45,177 nucleotides of DNA from Chloroflexota bacterium (lineage in GTDB: Bacteria; Chloroflexota; Anaerolineae; Ardenticatenales; JAADHH01). The stretch is taken from NCBI GenBank assembly GCA_013151955.1, contig JAADHH010000064.1, positions 1 through 45,177 of the forward strand, in the 5' to 3' direction. Position 1 is the stretch's first letter. The number at the start of each line of letters is the position of its first letter. The notes beneath the pieces were generated by a model. The model was given only the letters and a program-made list of their open reading frames with translations, was not told the origin of the DNA and searched no databases. Position numbers and translations under genes: made by a program. This document shows positions 1-7,900 of this stretch, in pieces.

Positions 1-6
1 ATGGGT

Positions 7-39
7 AGAAGTTCGACTTCTGCTGGCAGTCGAACTTCT
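7..39. repeat. Palindromic repeat, GAAGTTCGACTT family, copy 1
   Basis: Arms AGAAGTTCGACT (7-18) and AGTCGAACTTCT (28-39) are perfect reverse complements around a 9-nt loop. The same core occurs at 2276-2308 and 15684-15716. The function is unknown; it could be an extragenic palindrome or the centre of a small mobile element. Confidence 0.8.
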
Positions 40-86
40 TCCCCTGAATCTTGATGCGATTGCTCTGTTTTCCGGCACAAATCCCC

Positions 87-116
87 TTGACAAAGCGTTC
101 CTCCATGGTGTATAAT
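87..116 (+). promoter_or_regulatory. Consensus sigma-70 promoter
   Basis: TTGACA (87-92) and TATAAT (111-116) are separated by 18 bp, so both hexamers match consensus exactly. It fires into the transposase and toxin-antitoxin debris, and no intact gene starts directly behind it. It may be a relic of a lost gene. Confidence 0.6.
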
Positions 117-182
117 TGTCTCAAATAGGCGGCTGAGAACGAGCGATTGTGTACCTCCTGCTTTCCTTGAACTCCATTTAGC

Positions 183-263
183 GTGTGCCCTGTTGCGCTG
201 CGGCAAGTCCTGGGGCAAGGTACGCTTGACATCTTCAACACCGACCAAGGGGCGCAGTTTACT
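183..263 (+). pseudogene. IS3-family transposase remnant (DDE/rve domain fragment)
   Basis: In this frame residues at 219-263 read GTLDIFNTDQGAQFT, which closely resembles the integrase-core strand of IS3-family OrfB (usual form EIFNTDQGSQFT), including the second catalytic Asp. Nothing else of the roughly 280-residue protein is recognisable: the reading continues into unrelated sequence and then into a truncated toxin gene. No inverted repeats of an intact IS are visible. This is a short relic of an old insertion, possibly the event that damaged the neighbouring toxin-antitoxin locus. Confidence 0.6.
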
Positions 264-304
264 TTTGCCGATCCGTGGCCTAAAGGATGGGGCCAACCTC
301 AACT

Positions 305-334
305 TTGCCATGGCGCTGTCTGTTCTGGTATAAT
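305..334 (+). promoter_or_regulatory. Probable promoter of the toxin-antitoxin remnant
   Basis: TTGCCA (305-310) and TATAAT (329-334) are separated by 18 bp. Predicted transcription starts near 341, about 25 nt before the toxin start codon at 366. Confidence 0.5.
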
Positions 335-365
335 GTGCTTCAACCAACTCGCCGGGGAGAGAGGA

Positions 366-452
366 ATGTATGACCGTATATTGAAGCGAATGCGGGAAAG
401 GATCCGTACCCGACAGTACGTGATGACCTTACACGCCAAAAATGAGATGTGA
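366..452 (+). pseudogene. Truncated DUF4258-type toxin
   Basis: The 28-codon frame starts MYDRILKRMRERIRTRQYVM and continues with the TLHAKNEM segment. This matches the start of DUF4258 proteins, toxin-like partners of YgiT-type antitoxins, whose conserved N-terminus contains IRTxQYVMTLHAxxEM. Family members continue for another 50 or so residues (acidic turn, beta-sheet, C-terminal VVTVY-like strand). Here the frame stops immediately after the EM, and its last codons overlap the antitoxin start at 442. The usual C-terminal part has been deleted, so the toxin is presumably inactive. A ribosome-binding GAGAGAGG lies just upstream at 355-362. Confidence 0.7.
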
Positions 453-669
453 CATTTGTGGAGAAGAAGGAACTCGCGTTCGTCACGTGACCCGCAGTTA
501 TGGAAAGGGGGAGAACTTACTGGTCATCGAGGATGTTCCGGTCGTGAGTTGTCCACACTGCGGGGAGAGTTATCTAACGGCTGAAACACTCCACGAGATT
601 GAACGTATCAAGCTGCATCAGCGGAGTTTTGCACGAGAACGTCCCGTCCTTGTGGCGGTTTTTTCCTAG
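442..669 (+). CDS. YgiT-type zinc finger antitoxin
   Basis: A 75-residue protein of the family found as antitoxin next to DUF4258 toxins (related to the N-terminal zinc domain of MqsA). Two zinc-binding pairs are visible: CDIC at residues 3-6 and CPHC at 37-40, followed by a GESY turn and a helix (ETLHEIERI) that ends in the usual RPVxVAVF tail, so it looks full length. The start ATG at 442 overlaps the last codons of the truncated toxin (366-452), which reproduces the coupled toxin-antitoxin order even though most of the toxin is missing. It lacks the HTH domain of full MqsA, so DNA binding is not evident. The family assignment is secure; its present role is doubtful because its partner is broken. 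Confidence 0.75.
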   Translation: MRCDICGEEGTRVRHVTRSYGKGENLLVIEDVPVVSCPHCGESYLTAETLHEIERIKLHQRSFARERPVLVAVFS

Positions 670-892
670 CGATCCCGGTTCTTCGTTGCACCGGACGTGC
701 CGACATTGCATGAAGCCGGCAGCGCCTGCCAGATTGTAAGATGGGTGTCGCCGGCGGGCGTGCGAGAGTGCGTACCATTGCCGGCGGAGGGGTGCTTGCG
801 GGGCCAGGCGCTGCGGGCCAGTTGGTTTCGCAGAGTGGAGTAGGCGTGCATACCGATTTTCCATGCCGTCGAGCAGTTCCGGCTCTCCAGAC
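670..892. other. Gene-free stretch before the metal-binding lipoprotein
   Basis: No frame here shows a recognisable protein, ribosome-binding site or RNA structure. The 120-nt stretch before 893 is moderately GC-rich and appears to be ordinary intergenic or decayed sequence. Confidence 0.4.
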
Positions 893-905
893 GCAAAACT
901 TTGAC
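893..905 (+). promoter_or_regulatory. GCAAAACTTTGAC upstream element, copy 1
   Basis: The 13-mer GCAAAACTTTGAC starts 56 nt upstream of the -10 box at 949. Identical 13-mers lie 57 nt before the tRNA-Ser -10 box and 59 nt before the -10 box of the HEPN/era promoter. It could be an activator site or a dispersed repeat. Confidence 0.55.
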
Positions 906-925
906 ACACCCCGGCGGCACACCCA

Positions 926-954
926 TTTACAACCTCGATAAGATGGTGTATACT
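926..954 (+). promoter_or_regulatory. Promoter of the metal-binding lipoprotein gene
   Basis: TTTACA (926-931) and TATACT (949-954) are spaced 17 bp. ATGGTG (943-948) and CACCAT (963-968) form an inverted repeat over the -10 and predicted start, a possible site for a metal-responsive repressor. That role is inferred only from the downstream gene. Confidence 0.6.
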
Positions 955-1020
955 ATACGCATCACCATGAACACCGAAATTCCCATTCCGGCGTCTGCCG
1001 ACAAACGATTCGAGGTGTAC

Positions 1021-1950
1021 GTGAGCAAAGCAAACCGTGTGCTGACATTGATGATACTGGCTTGCGTTTTGGCCGCCACCCTGGCCGGATGTTCGGGTTC
1101 GCCGCCGGCCGGCGATGTGCCCGCAGCGACGAGCAAACAACTCCCTGTCGTGGTGAGCATTGCCCCCCTGGCCGACTTTGTCCAGCAGGTGGGGGGCGCT
1201 CGGGTAGAGGTGACAACGCTGGTGCCGGCCGGCACCAGCCCACACACGTACGTCCTTTCCCCATCCAAGGTCGTCGCGGTGAGTGATGCGCGGCTGTTGG
1301 TGCTCAACGGCATCGGGCTGGAATACTGGGCAGACAAGGTGATCGCCGCGGCCAACAACCCCGACCTGGTGGTCGTAAACACGTCGCAAGGCATTCCCGT
1401 TTTGGCGGGAGACGCAGACGAGCCGGGCGGAAACCCCCACGTATGGCTGAATCCGCAATATGCCATTCGGCAGGTCGAACGCATCCGAGACGGGTTGATC
1501 CAGGCGGACCCCGCTGGCCGCGCCACGTACGAATCGCGAGCAGCGACGTACATCGCCACGTTGCAGGCCTTGGACGCGGAGATCGCCCAACAGGTGGCGA
1601 GCTGGCCGTCCAAAGAATTCGTGGCCTTTCATCCGTCATTTGCCTATTTTGCCAAACGCTACGGACTGGTACAGGCTGCGGTAATCGAAACAACGCCGGG
1701 ACGTGAGCCTTCGTCCGCCGAACTTGCGGAGATCATAGCCACCGTGCGTCGCGTGCAAGCGCGAGCGATCTTCGCCGAGCCGCAACTTTCCGCCAAAGTT
1801 GCCAAGACGGTTGCGGAGGAAAGTCACACCCAATTGCTCTACCTGGACCCGCTCGGATCGACAATCGCTTCCGGCCGCTATGTTGATTTGTTGCGGTACA
1901 ACGTGGCACAATTGGCCAAAGCGCTTCAGGCCAATGCCCAGCCCCCATAA
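1021..1950 (+). CDS. Metal ABC transporter substrate-binding lipoprotein (ZnuA/TroA family)
   Basis: Periplasmic or surface lipoprotein that would capture Zn or Mn for an ABC importer. I prefer the GTG at 1021: GAGG sits 5 nt upstream and it gives a compact lipoprotein signal ending in LAGC (cysteine about residue 24); an ATG at 967 is the alternative. Family signatures are the SPHTY histidine, GNPHVWLNP, FHPSFAYFAKRYG and an acidic LYLDPLGS near the C-terminus, giving the three His plus one Asp that coordinate metal in TroA/ZnuA proteins. The His-rich loop typical of many ZnuA proteins is absent, so specificity (Zn or Mn) cannot be read. No permease or ATPase gene adjoins it, so it must work with components encoded elsewhere. 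Confidence 0.85.
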   Translation: MSKANRVLTLMILACVLAATLAGCSGSPPAGDVPAATSKQLPVVVSIAPLADFVQQVGGARVEVTTLVPAGTSPHTYVLSPSKVVAVSDARLLVLNGIGLEYWADKVIAAANNPDLVVVNTSQGIPVLAGDADEPGGNPHVWLNPQYAIRQVERIRDGLIQADPAGRATYESRAATYIATLQALDAEIAQQVASWPSKEFVAFHPSFAYFAKRYGLVQAAVIETTPGREPSSAELAEIIATVRRVQARAIFAEPQLSAKVAKTVAEESHTQLLYLDPLGSTIASGRYVDLLRYNVAQLAKALQANAQPP

Positions 1951-2060
1951 ACATGACGGGGCCGGAGCTGGCGCCCATCCCTCTCTGCGCGTTCTTGATA
2001 GCTGGTAGCGAACTCTTTTGGAGTCGCTGTTTCAGCCAGTGCACCACAATTCCCCAAAAT
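1951..2060. other. Short intergenic region
   Basis: I see no terminator hairpin or gene between the lipoprotein stop and the tRNA upstream element at 2061. Confidence 0.4.
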
Positions 2061-2073
2061 GCAAAACTTTGAC
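2061..2073 (+). promoter_or_regulatory. GCAAAACTTTGAC upstream element, copy 2
   Basis: Identical 13-mer to 893-905, starting 57 nt before the tRNA-Ser -10 box. Similarity continues downstream as GGACACC, which copy 3 shares in the form GGTCACC. Confidence 0.55.
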
Positions 2074-2094
2074 GGACACCACCCGGGGGAAAAC

Positions 2095-2123
2095 TTGCTC
2101 TATTGCTTCCCCTGTGATATACT
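2095..2123 (+). promoter_or_regulatory. tRNA-Ser promoter
   Basis: TTGCTC (2095-2100) and TATACT (2118-2123) are spaced 17 bp. The tRNA begins 17 nt after the -10 box. Confidence 0.6.
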
Positions 2124-2139
2124 TTGGGTGTTTGCTCAC

Positions 2140-2227
2140 GGAGGGGTGCCGGAGTGGACGAACGGGGCGGTCTCGAAAACCGTTGTGGCTCATCGAGTCA
2201 CCGTGGGTTCGAATCCCACCCCCTCCG
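2140..2227 (+). tRNA. tRNA-Ser (anticodon CGA)
   Basis: The acceptor stem GGAGGGG (2140-2146) pairs with CCCCTCC (2220-2226), with G2227 as discriminator. The anticodon loop reads CTCGAAA between GGT and ACC, giving anticodon CGA, which decodes UCG. A long variable arm and the TTCGAAT T-loop (GGGTTCGAATCCC) are present, as expected for a class II tRNA-Ser. The next three bases are CCT, so the CCA end is not encoded and must be added after transcription. Confidence 0.95.
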
Positions 2228-2275
2228 CCTGCAAGCTTCAAGTGTGGAATAAATGGAGGTTCGAGTAGAGAGAGT

Positions 2276-2308
2276 AGAAGTTCGACTTCTCCGAGAAGTC
2301 GAACTTCT
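2276..2308. repeat. Palindromic repeat, GAAGTTCGACTT family, copy 2
   Basis: Perfect 15-bp arms, AGAAGTTCGACTTCT (2276-2290) and its complement (2294-2308), around a CCG loop. It lies between the tRNA and the hydrolase gene. A third partial arm (TCGAACTTGAACTTC) follows at 2311-2325. Confidence 0.85.
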
Positions 2309-2354
2309 GTCGAACTTGAACTTCTTGGGCGAAAAATCTGTGCGGGGAACAGTC

Positions 2355-3212
2355 ATGCGACGCGAACGGGTATCCGAAGATATCTACATTTTCACCAGTG
2401 ACATTTATGCGCAGGTGACGGCAGGGGTGATCATCACAGATGAAGGGGCTATTGTCATAGACACGTTGCCATTTCCATCTGAGAGCCGGGAGCTGAAACA
2501 ATTCATCGACCGGAATACTTCTAAAGGCGCACCCTTTGTTATCAATACCCACCGCCACCCGGATCACATCTACGGCAACTATCTCTTCCCGGAAGCCACA
2601 ATTGTCGGCCATCGTCTGTGCCGGGACGGCCTCTTGCAAACTGGCGAACAGATTCTCCACGATGGCAAGGCACAAACGGTGGAACTGGCAGAGGTCGAAC
2701 TGCATATTCCTGATCTCGTTTTTGATGAAGTCATGGGCGTACACTTGGGCAAGTATTCTTTGCGATTACAGCACATGCCCGGCCACTCTGATGATATGAT
2801 CACGGTGTTTGTGGAAGGGGAAAAGATTCTTTTTGCCGGAGACGTTGTTACACCGGTGCCCTACATTGTCTGGGGAGATTGGCAAGCTGCACGTAAATCG
2901 TTAGAACGTGTTCAAGAGACATCTCCAGAAAGTATTGTGCAAGGACACGGAGAGGTTCTCCTGCGCGGCGAGATTCCGGATGTTTTACAAACACACATCG
3001 GATACCTGGACTGCATTGCGGAGCGCGTGCAAGAACTCATCCATACGGGTCAAGCCGAAGAGAATCTGCGCAACATACGGCTGGAGGATTGTGGCGAATC
3101 GCCCATCCCGTTGGATGGCATGGTGCGTCAGATGCACGAGGCCAATTTGCACGTGCTCTACCAAAAGTTCAGCGCAGAGGCCGGCCAACTCCAGTACAGT
3201 CTGGGCATTTGA
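2355..3212 (+). CDS. Metallo-beta-lactamase-fold hydrolase
   Basis: A 285-residue single-domain member of the metallo-beta-lactamase superfamily, probably cytoplasmic and of unknown substrate. The binuclear metal site is complete: HRHPDH at residues 66-71 (HxHxDH), the histidine of HMPGHSDD, the aspartate of LFAGDVV and the final histidine of VQGHGEV. The start at 2355 is chosen because GGGGA lies 6 nt upstream and the protein then begins at the family's first strand; a longer frame from 2253 would run through the palindromic repeat. There is no signal peptide. Superfamily members include hydroxyacylglutathione hydrolases, quinoprotein-relay and MBL-fold esterases, and nothing visible separates these. 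A hairpin follows the stop at 3246-3273. Confidence 0.85.
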   Translation: MRRERVSEDIYIFTSDIYAQVTAGVIITDEGAIVIDTLPFPSESRELKQFIDRNTSKGAPFVINTHRHPDHIYGNYLFPEATIVGHRLCRDGLLQTGEQILHDGKAQTVELAEVELHIPDLVFDEVMGVHLGKYSLRLQHMPGHSDDMITVFVEGEKILFAGDVVTPVPYIVWGDWQAARKSLERVQETSPESIVQGHGEVLLRGEIPDVLQTHIGYLDCIAERVQELIHTGQAEENLRNIRLEDCGESPIPLDGMVRQMHEANLHVLYQKFSAEAGQLQYSLGI

Positions 3213-3245
3213 CATTTGGCGACCTCTGTGGCATACTGATATATT

Positions 3246-3275
3246 GAAAACGGTACGCTGACGCGCCGTTTTCAT
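3246..3275 (+). terminator. Possible terminator after the hydrolase gene
   Basis: GAAAACGG (3246-3253) pairs with CCGTTTTC (3266-3273), with a 12-nt loop and a short T run inside the 3' arm. It is a weak candidate because no T tract follows the stem. Confidence 0.35.
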
Positions 3276-3363
3276 CGAACAAGAAATATCTTCTCGGGGC
3301 GTACCCTTGCGGTCGCCCCACGGGGCAGGCACAAGGCCGGGACCCCACGGGGCAGCGGTCGGT

Positions 3364-3434
3364 AGCCCCCCCATCCCCCCAATTCTGGGGGGAGTACAGC
3401 GGTTTCCCCCAAAAGTTGGGGGGTAGGGGGGGCT
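3364..3434. repeat. G/C-run inverted repeat
   Basis: The 19-nt arm at 3364-3382 (AG, seven C, AT, six C, AA) is matched with two mismatches by the complement at 3416-3434. An inner hairpin CCCCCCAATTCTGGGGGG occupies 3375-3392. The long G runs could form quadruplexes on the transcript. It lies in the 290-nt gene-free stretch before the T-box; the rest of that stretch (3276-3363, 3435-3499) shows no gene. Confidence 0.65.
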
Positions 3435-3499
3435 GGCTGAGTAGTAACACAAATACACAGAAAACGATACATCGGCATTGAGGGAAACGAGTAGGCCGG

Positions 3500-3745
3500 C
3501 ATAAGCAGTCAGCGAACCCGAGACGGTGAGAGTCGGGCCTGTGAAACCGGTCGAAAATCATTCCGGAGCTGCCCCCCGAACACAGAAACGCTTTCTGTCA
3601 GTAGATGGGGCCGGGTTCGCCATCCGTTATCTTTGGCGGGGGGATGTTTCGTTCCTCGAAGAGCGGGCAGCAAATGTGCCAACCAAGGTGGTACCGCGGG
3701 AGATTAGAGGAGGCTCTCGTCCTTTTGAGGGACGAGAGCTTTTTG
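3500..3745 (+). ncRNA. T-box leader, isoleucine specific
   Basis: A tRNA-sensing leader that lets transcription proceed when tRNA-Ile is uncharged. The conserved T-box AAGGTGGTACCGCG is at 3685-3698; its UGGU bulge (3689-3692) would pair with ACCA of a tRNA with discriminator A, as in tRNA-Ile. Stem I is closed by GCAG (3505-3508) with CTGC (3569-3572) and carries the distal GGTGAGAGTCGGG segment. The specifier loop reads GAAA-ATC-A, putting the Ile codon ATC at 3557-3559 followed by the usual purine. AAGG at 3685-3688 can pair with CCTT at 3721-3724 to form the antiterminator. The ileS gene in the same operon agrees with the specifier. Confidence 0.9.
3713..3745 (+). terminator. Regulated terminator of the T-box
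   Basis: GCTCTCGTCC (3713-3722) pairs perfectly with GGACGAGAGC (3730-3739), followed by TTTTT. The 5' arm overlaps the bases needed by the antiterminator, as expected for a T-box switch. Confidence 0.9.
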
Positions 3746-3766
3746 TTCACACAGTGAGGAAACCGT

Positions 3767-4477
3767 ATGGCCGAATTATTGTATCTCGAAGATAGCTATC
3801 TGCGTGACTTTCAGGCCACTGTTGCCGGCGTATCGGCAAGGGGCGTATGGCTTGACCGTACCGCTTTCTACCCGGGTGGCGGTGGGCAACCCTACGACGT
3901 GGGCGTGCTGCGTGCCGGCGATCAAATGTGGACGGTGACCGGCATGGAACGCGAATCGGGACACTTGATCCATCGTCTGGACGGCTCCGCTCCACCGGCC
4001 GGCACCATTGTGCGTGGTACACTCGATTGGTCACGCCGCTACCACCTGATGCGCACCCACACTGCCTTGCACATCCTGTGCGGGGTGATTTGGCGCGACT
4101 ACCGCGCACACGTCACCGGAGGGGCTATGGAGCCGGGGCGGGCGCGCATGGACTTCGAGTTTGAACGGATGGAGAAAGCCCTCGTCCGCGAAATCGAGTC
4201 GAGAATCAATGTCGAAGTCGAAGCAGCACGCCCCATCCACGCTGCCATTTTGCCTCGCGAGGAGGCATTCCAGATACCCGATTTGATTCGGACCAAAATC
4301 AACCTGCTCCCGCCGCACATTCAAGAGGTGCGCACGATTGAAATCGAAGGGCTGGACTTGCAGGCAGACGGCGGCACACATGTACACAATACGCGCGAGG
4401 TTGGCCCCATCCACATCGTCGGCTACAAAAGCAAGGGTCGGATCAACAAGCGCTTGATGATCGAATTAGAAACGTAG
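3767..4477 (+). CDS. AlaX-type alanyl-tRNA editing protein
   Basis: A 236-residue free-standing homologue of the AlaRS editing domain (AlaX-M size), a cytoplasmic hydrolase that would clear mischarged Ser or Gly from tRNA-Ala. Residues 35-46 read YPGGGGQPYDVG, the family's N-terminal strand. The zinc site has HTALH (His98, His102) and DGGTHVHNT, in which His205 is kept but the cysteine position of the AlaRS motif (CGGTH) is Asp201, a substitution I believe is common in AlaX proteins. It is the first gene after an isoleucine T-box and lies 8 nt before the RNase H gene, so it should rise under isoleucine starvation. An editing protein for alanine under an isoleucine switch is unexpected; another substrate is possible. 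Confidence 0.85.
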   Translation: MAELLYLEDSYLRDFQATVAGVSARGVWLDRTAFYPGGGGQPYDVGVLRAGDQMWTVTGMERESGHLIHRLDGSAPPAGTIVRGTLDWSRRYHLMRTHTALHILCGVIWRDYRAHVTGGAMEPGRARMDFEFERMEKALVREIESRINVEVEAARPIHAAILPREEAFQIPDLIRTKINLLPPHIQEVRTIEIEGLDLQADGGTHVHNTREVGPIHIVGYKSKGRINKRLMIELET

Positions 4478-4485
4478 AGGAGAAC

Positions 4486-4899
4486 ATGAACAAGAAACCA
4501 ACCCACGTGCTGATCTTCGATGGTGGCAGCCGGGGAAACCCGGGCCCGGGGTATGGAAGCTATGCGGTGCGCTACGCGGACAGTGGAGAACAACGCCTGG
4601 AACGGATCGACTTCCGCCGTCGTATGACCAACAACGAAGCCGAGTACGAAACCCTGCTCGTTGCCCTGGAAGATCTGCTGGCCGAACACCGGCAAGAAAA
4701 CCGTCCGCCATCGGCCAGCAGGATTGAAATCCGCGGAGACAGCCGCCTTGTGGTGGACCAGATTAGCGGTCGCTGGAAAGCACGTGACCCGCGCATGGCT
4801 CGGTATCGCGACAAAGCGCGCAACTTGCTGCGTCAATTTGGCACAGCAAAACTGTACCAACAGCCGAGAGCCAAGTCGGTGGCTGTGCTGGGACATTGA
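4486..4899 (+). CDS. RNase H-fold protein (RNase HI-like)
   Basis: A 137-residue RNase H-like domain that would cut RNA in RNA/DNA hybrids. Conserved acidic residues are Asp12 (FDGGSRGNPG), Glu53 (TNNEAEY) and Asp85 (RGDSRLVVDQI). The C-terminus ends YQQPRAKSVAVLGH, without the HxxNxxAD segment that supplies the fourth acidic residue in RNase HI, so activity may be altered or the protein may belong to a shortened subfamily. GAGGAG lies 4 nt before the ATG and the gene starts 8 nt after alaX, so both are read from the T-box transcript. The following 89 nt to ileS are non-coding and contain a short TTTCACGCATCACGTGA word of the dispersed repeats. Confidence 0.8.
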   Translation: MNKKPTHVLIFDGGSRGNPGPGYGSYAVRYADSGEQRLERIDFRRRMTNNEAEYETLLVALEDLLAEHRQENRPPSASRIEIRGDSRLVVDQISGRWKARDPRMARYRDKARNLLRQFGTAKLYQQPRAKSVAVLGH

Positions 4900-4988
4900 G
4901 GACAAGGAGAAACGCCGGTGAGGTGCGGAGCAAGGACAATACCCCAAACCCGCCACTCGTTTCACGCATCACGTGACGGAGGGACAAG

Positions 4989-7900
4989 ATGACAGTATTC
5001 CAAGAAGTATCGCCTCGCGTTGTATTTCGCGAACTTGAGGAAAAGGTCTTGGCGTTTTGGCAAGAGGAGCAGGTATTCCGCCAACAAGTGGACTTGCACC
5101 GGGAGGGCAAGCCCTGGGTCTTTTACGAAGGCCCCCCCACAGCCAACGGGCTGCCCCACGTGGGGCACGTTTTGACCCGCATTTATAAAGACATTTTCCC
5201 GCGCTACCATGCCATGAAAGGTGAGTATGTGATCCGCAAGGGGGGCTGGGATACGCATGGCCTTCCGGTGGAGATCGAGGTGGAGAAAGAATTGGGTTTC
5301 TCCGGCAAACAGGCTATCGAGAAATATGGCATTGCCCCTTTCAACCAAAAATGTCGCGAGAGCGTATTCCGTTACGTTGCCGAGTGGCGTCGTTTGACCG
5401 ACCGCATTGGCTTTTGGATTGACATGGATGACCCCTACGTGACATTGCACAACAACTATGTCGAATCGGTGTGGTGGATTCTCCGGCGATTCTGGGACGA
5501 GGGGTTGCTCTATCAGGGCTATAAGGTCGTGCCCTATTGCCCGCGTTGCGGCACGCCCCTTTCCAGCCACGAAGTCTCCCTGGGCTACAAAGATACAGAG
5601 GATCCATCGGCCTACGTCAAGTTTCCACTGCGTGATGAGCCGGGAGCATACTTTTTGTCCTGGACCACCACACCCTGGACACTGCCGGGCAACGTCGCCC
5701 TGGCCGTACACCCCAAGGTTCGCTATGCGCGCGTGCAGGTTGGCGATGACCAACTGATCCTGGCGGAGGATTTGGTACACGATGTCCTGGGAGATGATGT
5801 GGAGGTGCTGGCTCACATGTCCGGACGCGACCTGATCGGTACGCACTATCGCCCCCTCTACACCTTCATGCCGGTGGACCGGGAGTATGCCTATGTCGTG
5901 GCCGGCGATTTCGTGACCACCGATGAGGGTACGGGCATTGTACACGTCGCCCCCGCCTTTGGTGCCGACGACATGACAGTCGGACGGGCCAACGATTTGC
6001 CCGTGATCATGACGGTGGAGCCGAACGGCACGTTTTGCAATGACGTGAAGCCCTGGAGAGGCTTGTTCGTCAAGGATGCGGATCCTTTGATTATCGAAGA
6101 ATTGGATAACCGTGGCCTGCTATTCCGCGAGGAAGTTGTTACCCACAGCTATCCATTCTGCTGGCGATGTTCAACCCCTTTGCTCTACTACGCGCGCTTG
6201 ACTTGGTACGTTGAAACGAGCCACCATCAAGAACGGCTGTTGGCCAATAACCAGAAAATCAATTGGCACCCGGAACACGTTCGGGATGGCCGATTTGGAA
6301 ACTGGCTGGAAAACAATGTGGATTGGGCCTTGGGCCGCGAACGGTATTGGGGAACGCCCCTGCCGGTCTGGGAGTGCGATTCTTGTCACCACCAGGAGTG
6401 CATCGGTGGCATTGCTCAATTGGGGGAGAAAGTGGCCGGCGAAGATGCGCCGGCCGAATCCTGGCCGCCCGACGACCTCGATCTTCACCGCCCCTACATT
6501 GACGGAATCACCTGGCCCTGTTCCAAATGTCCGCCCGGCACGATGCGGCGCGTCCCAGAGGTGATTGACTGCTGGTTCGATTCCGGGGCCATGCCCGTTG
6601 CCCAATGGCATTATCCCTTCGAAAATCAGGAAAAGTTCGAGGAACAGTTTCCGGCCGATTTTATCTGCGAAGCGGTGGATCAGACCCGTGGATGGTTCTA
6701 TTCGCTCCATGCCATCGCCAGCCTGCTCTTCGACCGTCCGGCCTACCGCAACTGCCTGGTTCTCGGTTTGGTGCTTGACGGCGAAGGGCACAAGATGAGC
6801 AAGTCTCTGGGCAACACGGTCAAACCCTTCGACGTCATCGACGTACACGGCTCCGACGCCATGCGCTGGTACCTGTTCACGGCCGCGCCGCCCTGGAATG
6901 AACGCCGTTTTTCGGTGGACCTGGTCGGCGAGACCTTGCACAAGTTCATGCTGACCCTGTGGAACGTATACAGCTTCTTTGTGATGTATGCGAACATTGA
7001 CAGCCTTGACCCCACAAAGCATGATGTGCCCGTTTCGGAACGCTCTGCGCTGGACCGCTGGATTTTGTCCGAGCTGCACACCTTGACAGCGCGCGTTGAC
7101 GAGGGCCTGGCCGGTTACGAGGCGACAGGGCCGGCGCGCGACATCCAGGAATTTGTGGAGCTGCTCTCCAACTGGTACGTTCGACGCTCGCGTCGCCGGT
7201 TCTGGAGGAGCGAGAACGACACCGATAAGGTTGGCGCTTATCTGACGTTGTATGAGTGTTTGACAACGGTGGCCGGCTTGTTGGCCCCCTTCACGCCCTT
7301 CCTCAGCGAAACGCTCTATCGCAACCTGGTCCTCTCCGTGAATCCGGAGGCGCCGATCAGCGTACACCTGACCCCCTTCCCGGTGGCCAACGAGGCGCTG
7401 ATCGATGCAGACCTCATGGCCAGCACCCGTCTGATCATGCGCTTGACCAGCCTGGGCCATGCGGCACGCAACCGGAGCAAAATCAAGATCCGCCAGCCCC
7501 TGTCCGAGGTGCGGGTGGCCGTCCGCGAGGAGGCTGAGCGCGATGTCGTGCGGTCGCTGTCCCAGCAGTTCATCGAGGAATTGAACGTGAAAGGCCTGGC
7601 GTTGGTGGAAGAATCCGACCTGGTCAGTTACCGCTTGAGCGCGCGGCCCGACCGGTTGGGGCCGCGCTTTGGCAAGCAGTTTCCGCAGGTGCGCGCGGCC
7701 TTGGGTGCGGCGGACGCGGCCTCGCTGGTTCGTGCCTTGCGTGCCGGCGAAACCATCACGCTGGCTGTGGGGGGCGAAACGGTGACGCTGGAGCCGGACG
7801 ACGTGAACATCGAGACCGTCGAGCGGGAAGGCCTGGCCGTCGCTTCCGATGGGGGGTATCTCGTGGGCGTAACGACGACACTGACCGAGGAACTTCGGCA

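Noticed and set aside
574-1632. 352-codon minus-strand frame opposite the metal-binding lipoprotein
   Set aside because: It overlaps a gene with complete metal ligands on the forward strand, and shows Arg/His-rich shadow composition.
2018-2401. Forward frame of 127 codons through the tRNA
   Set aside because: It runs through the tRNA-Ser gene and the palindromic repeat and has no protein signature.
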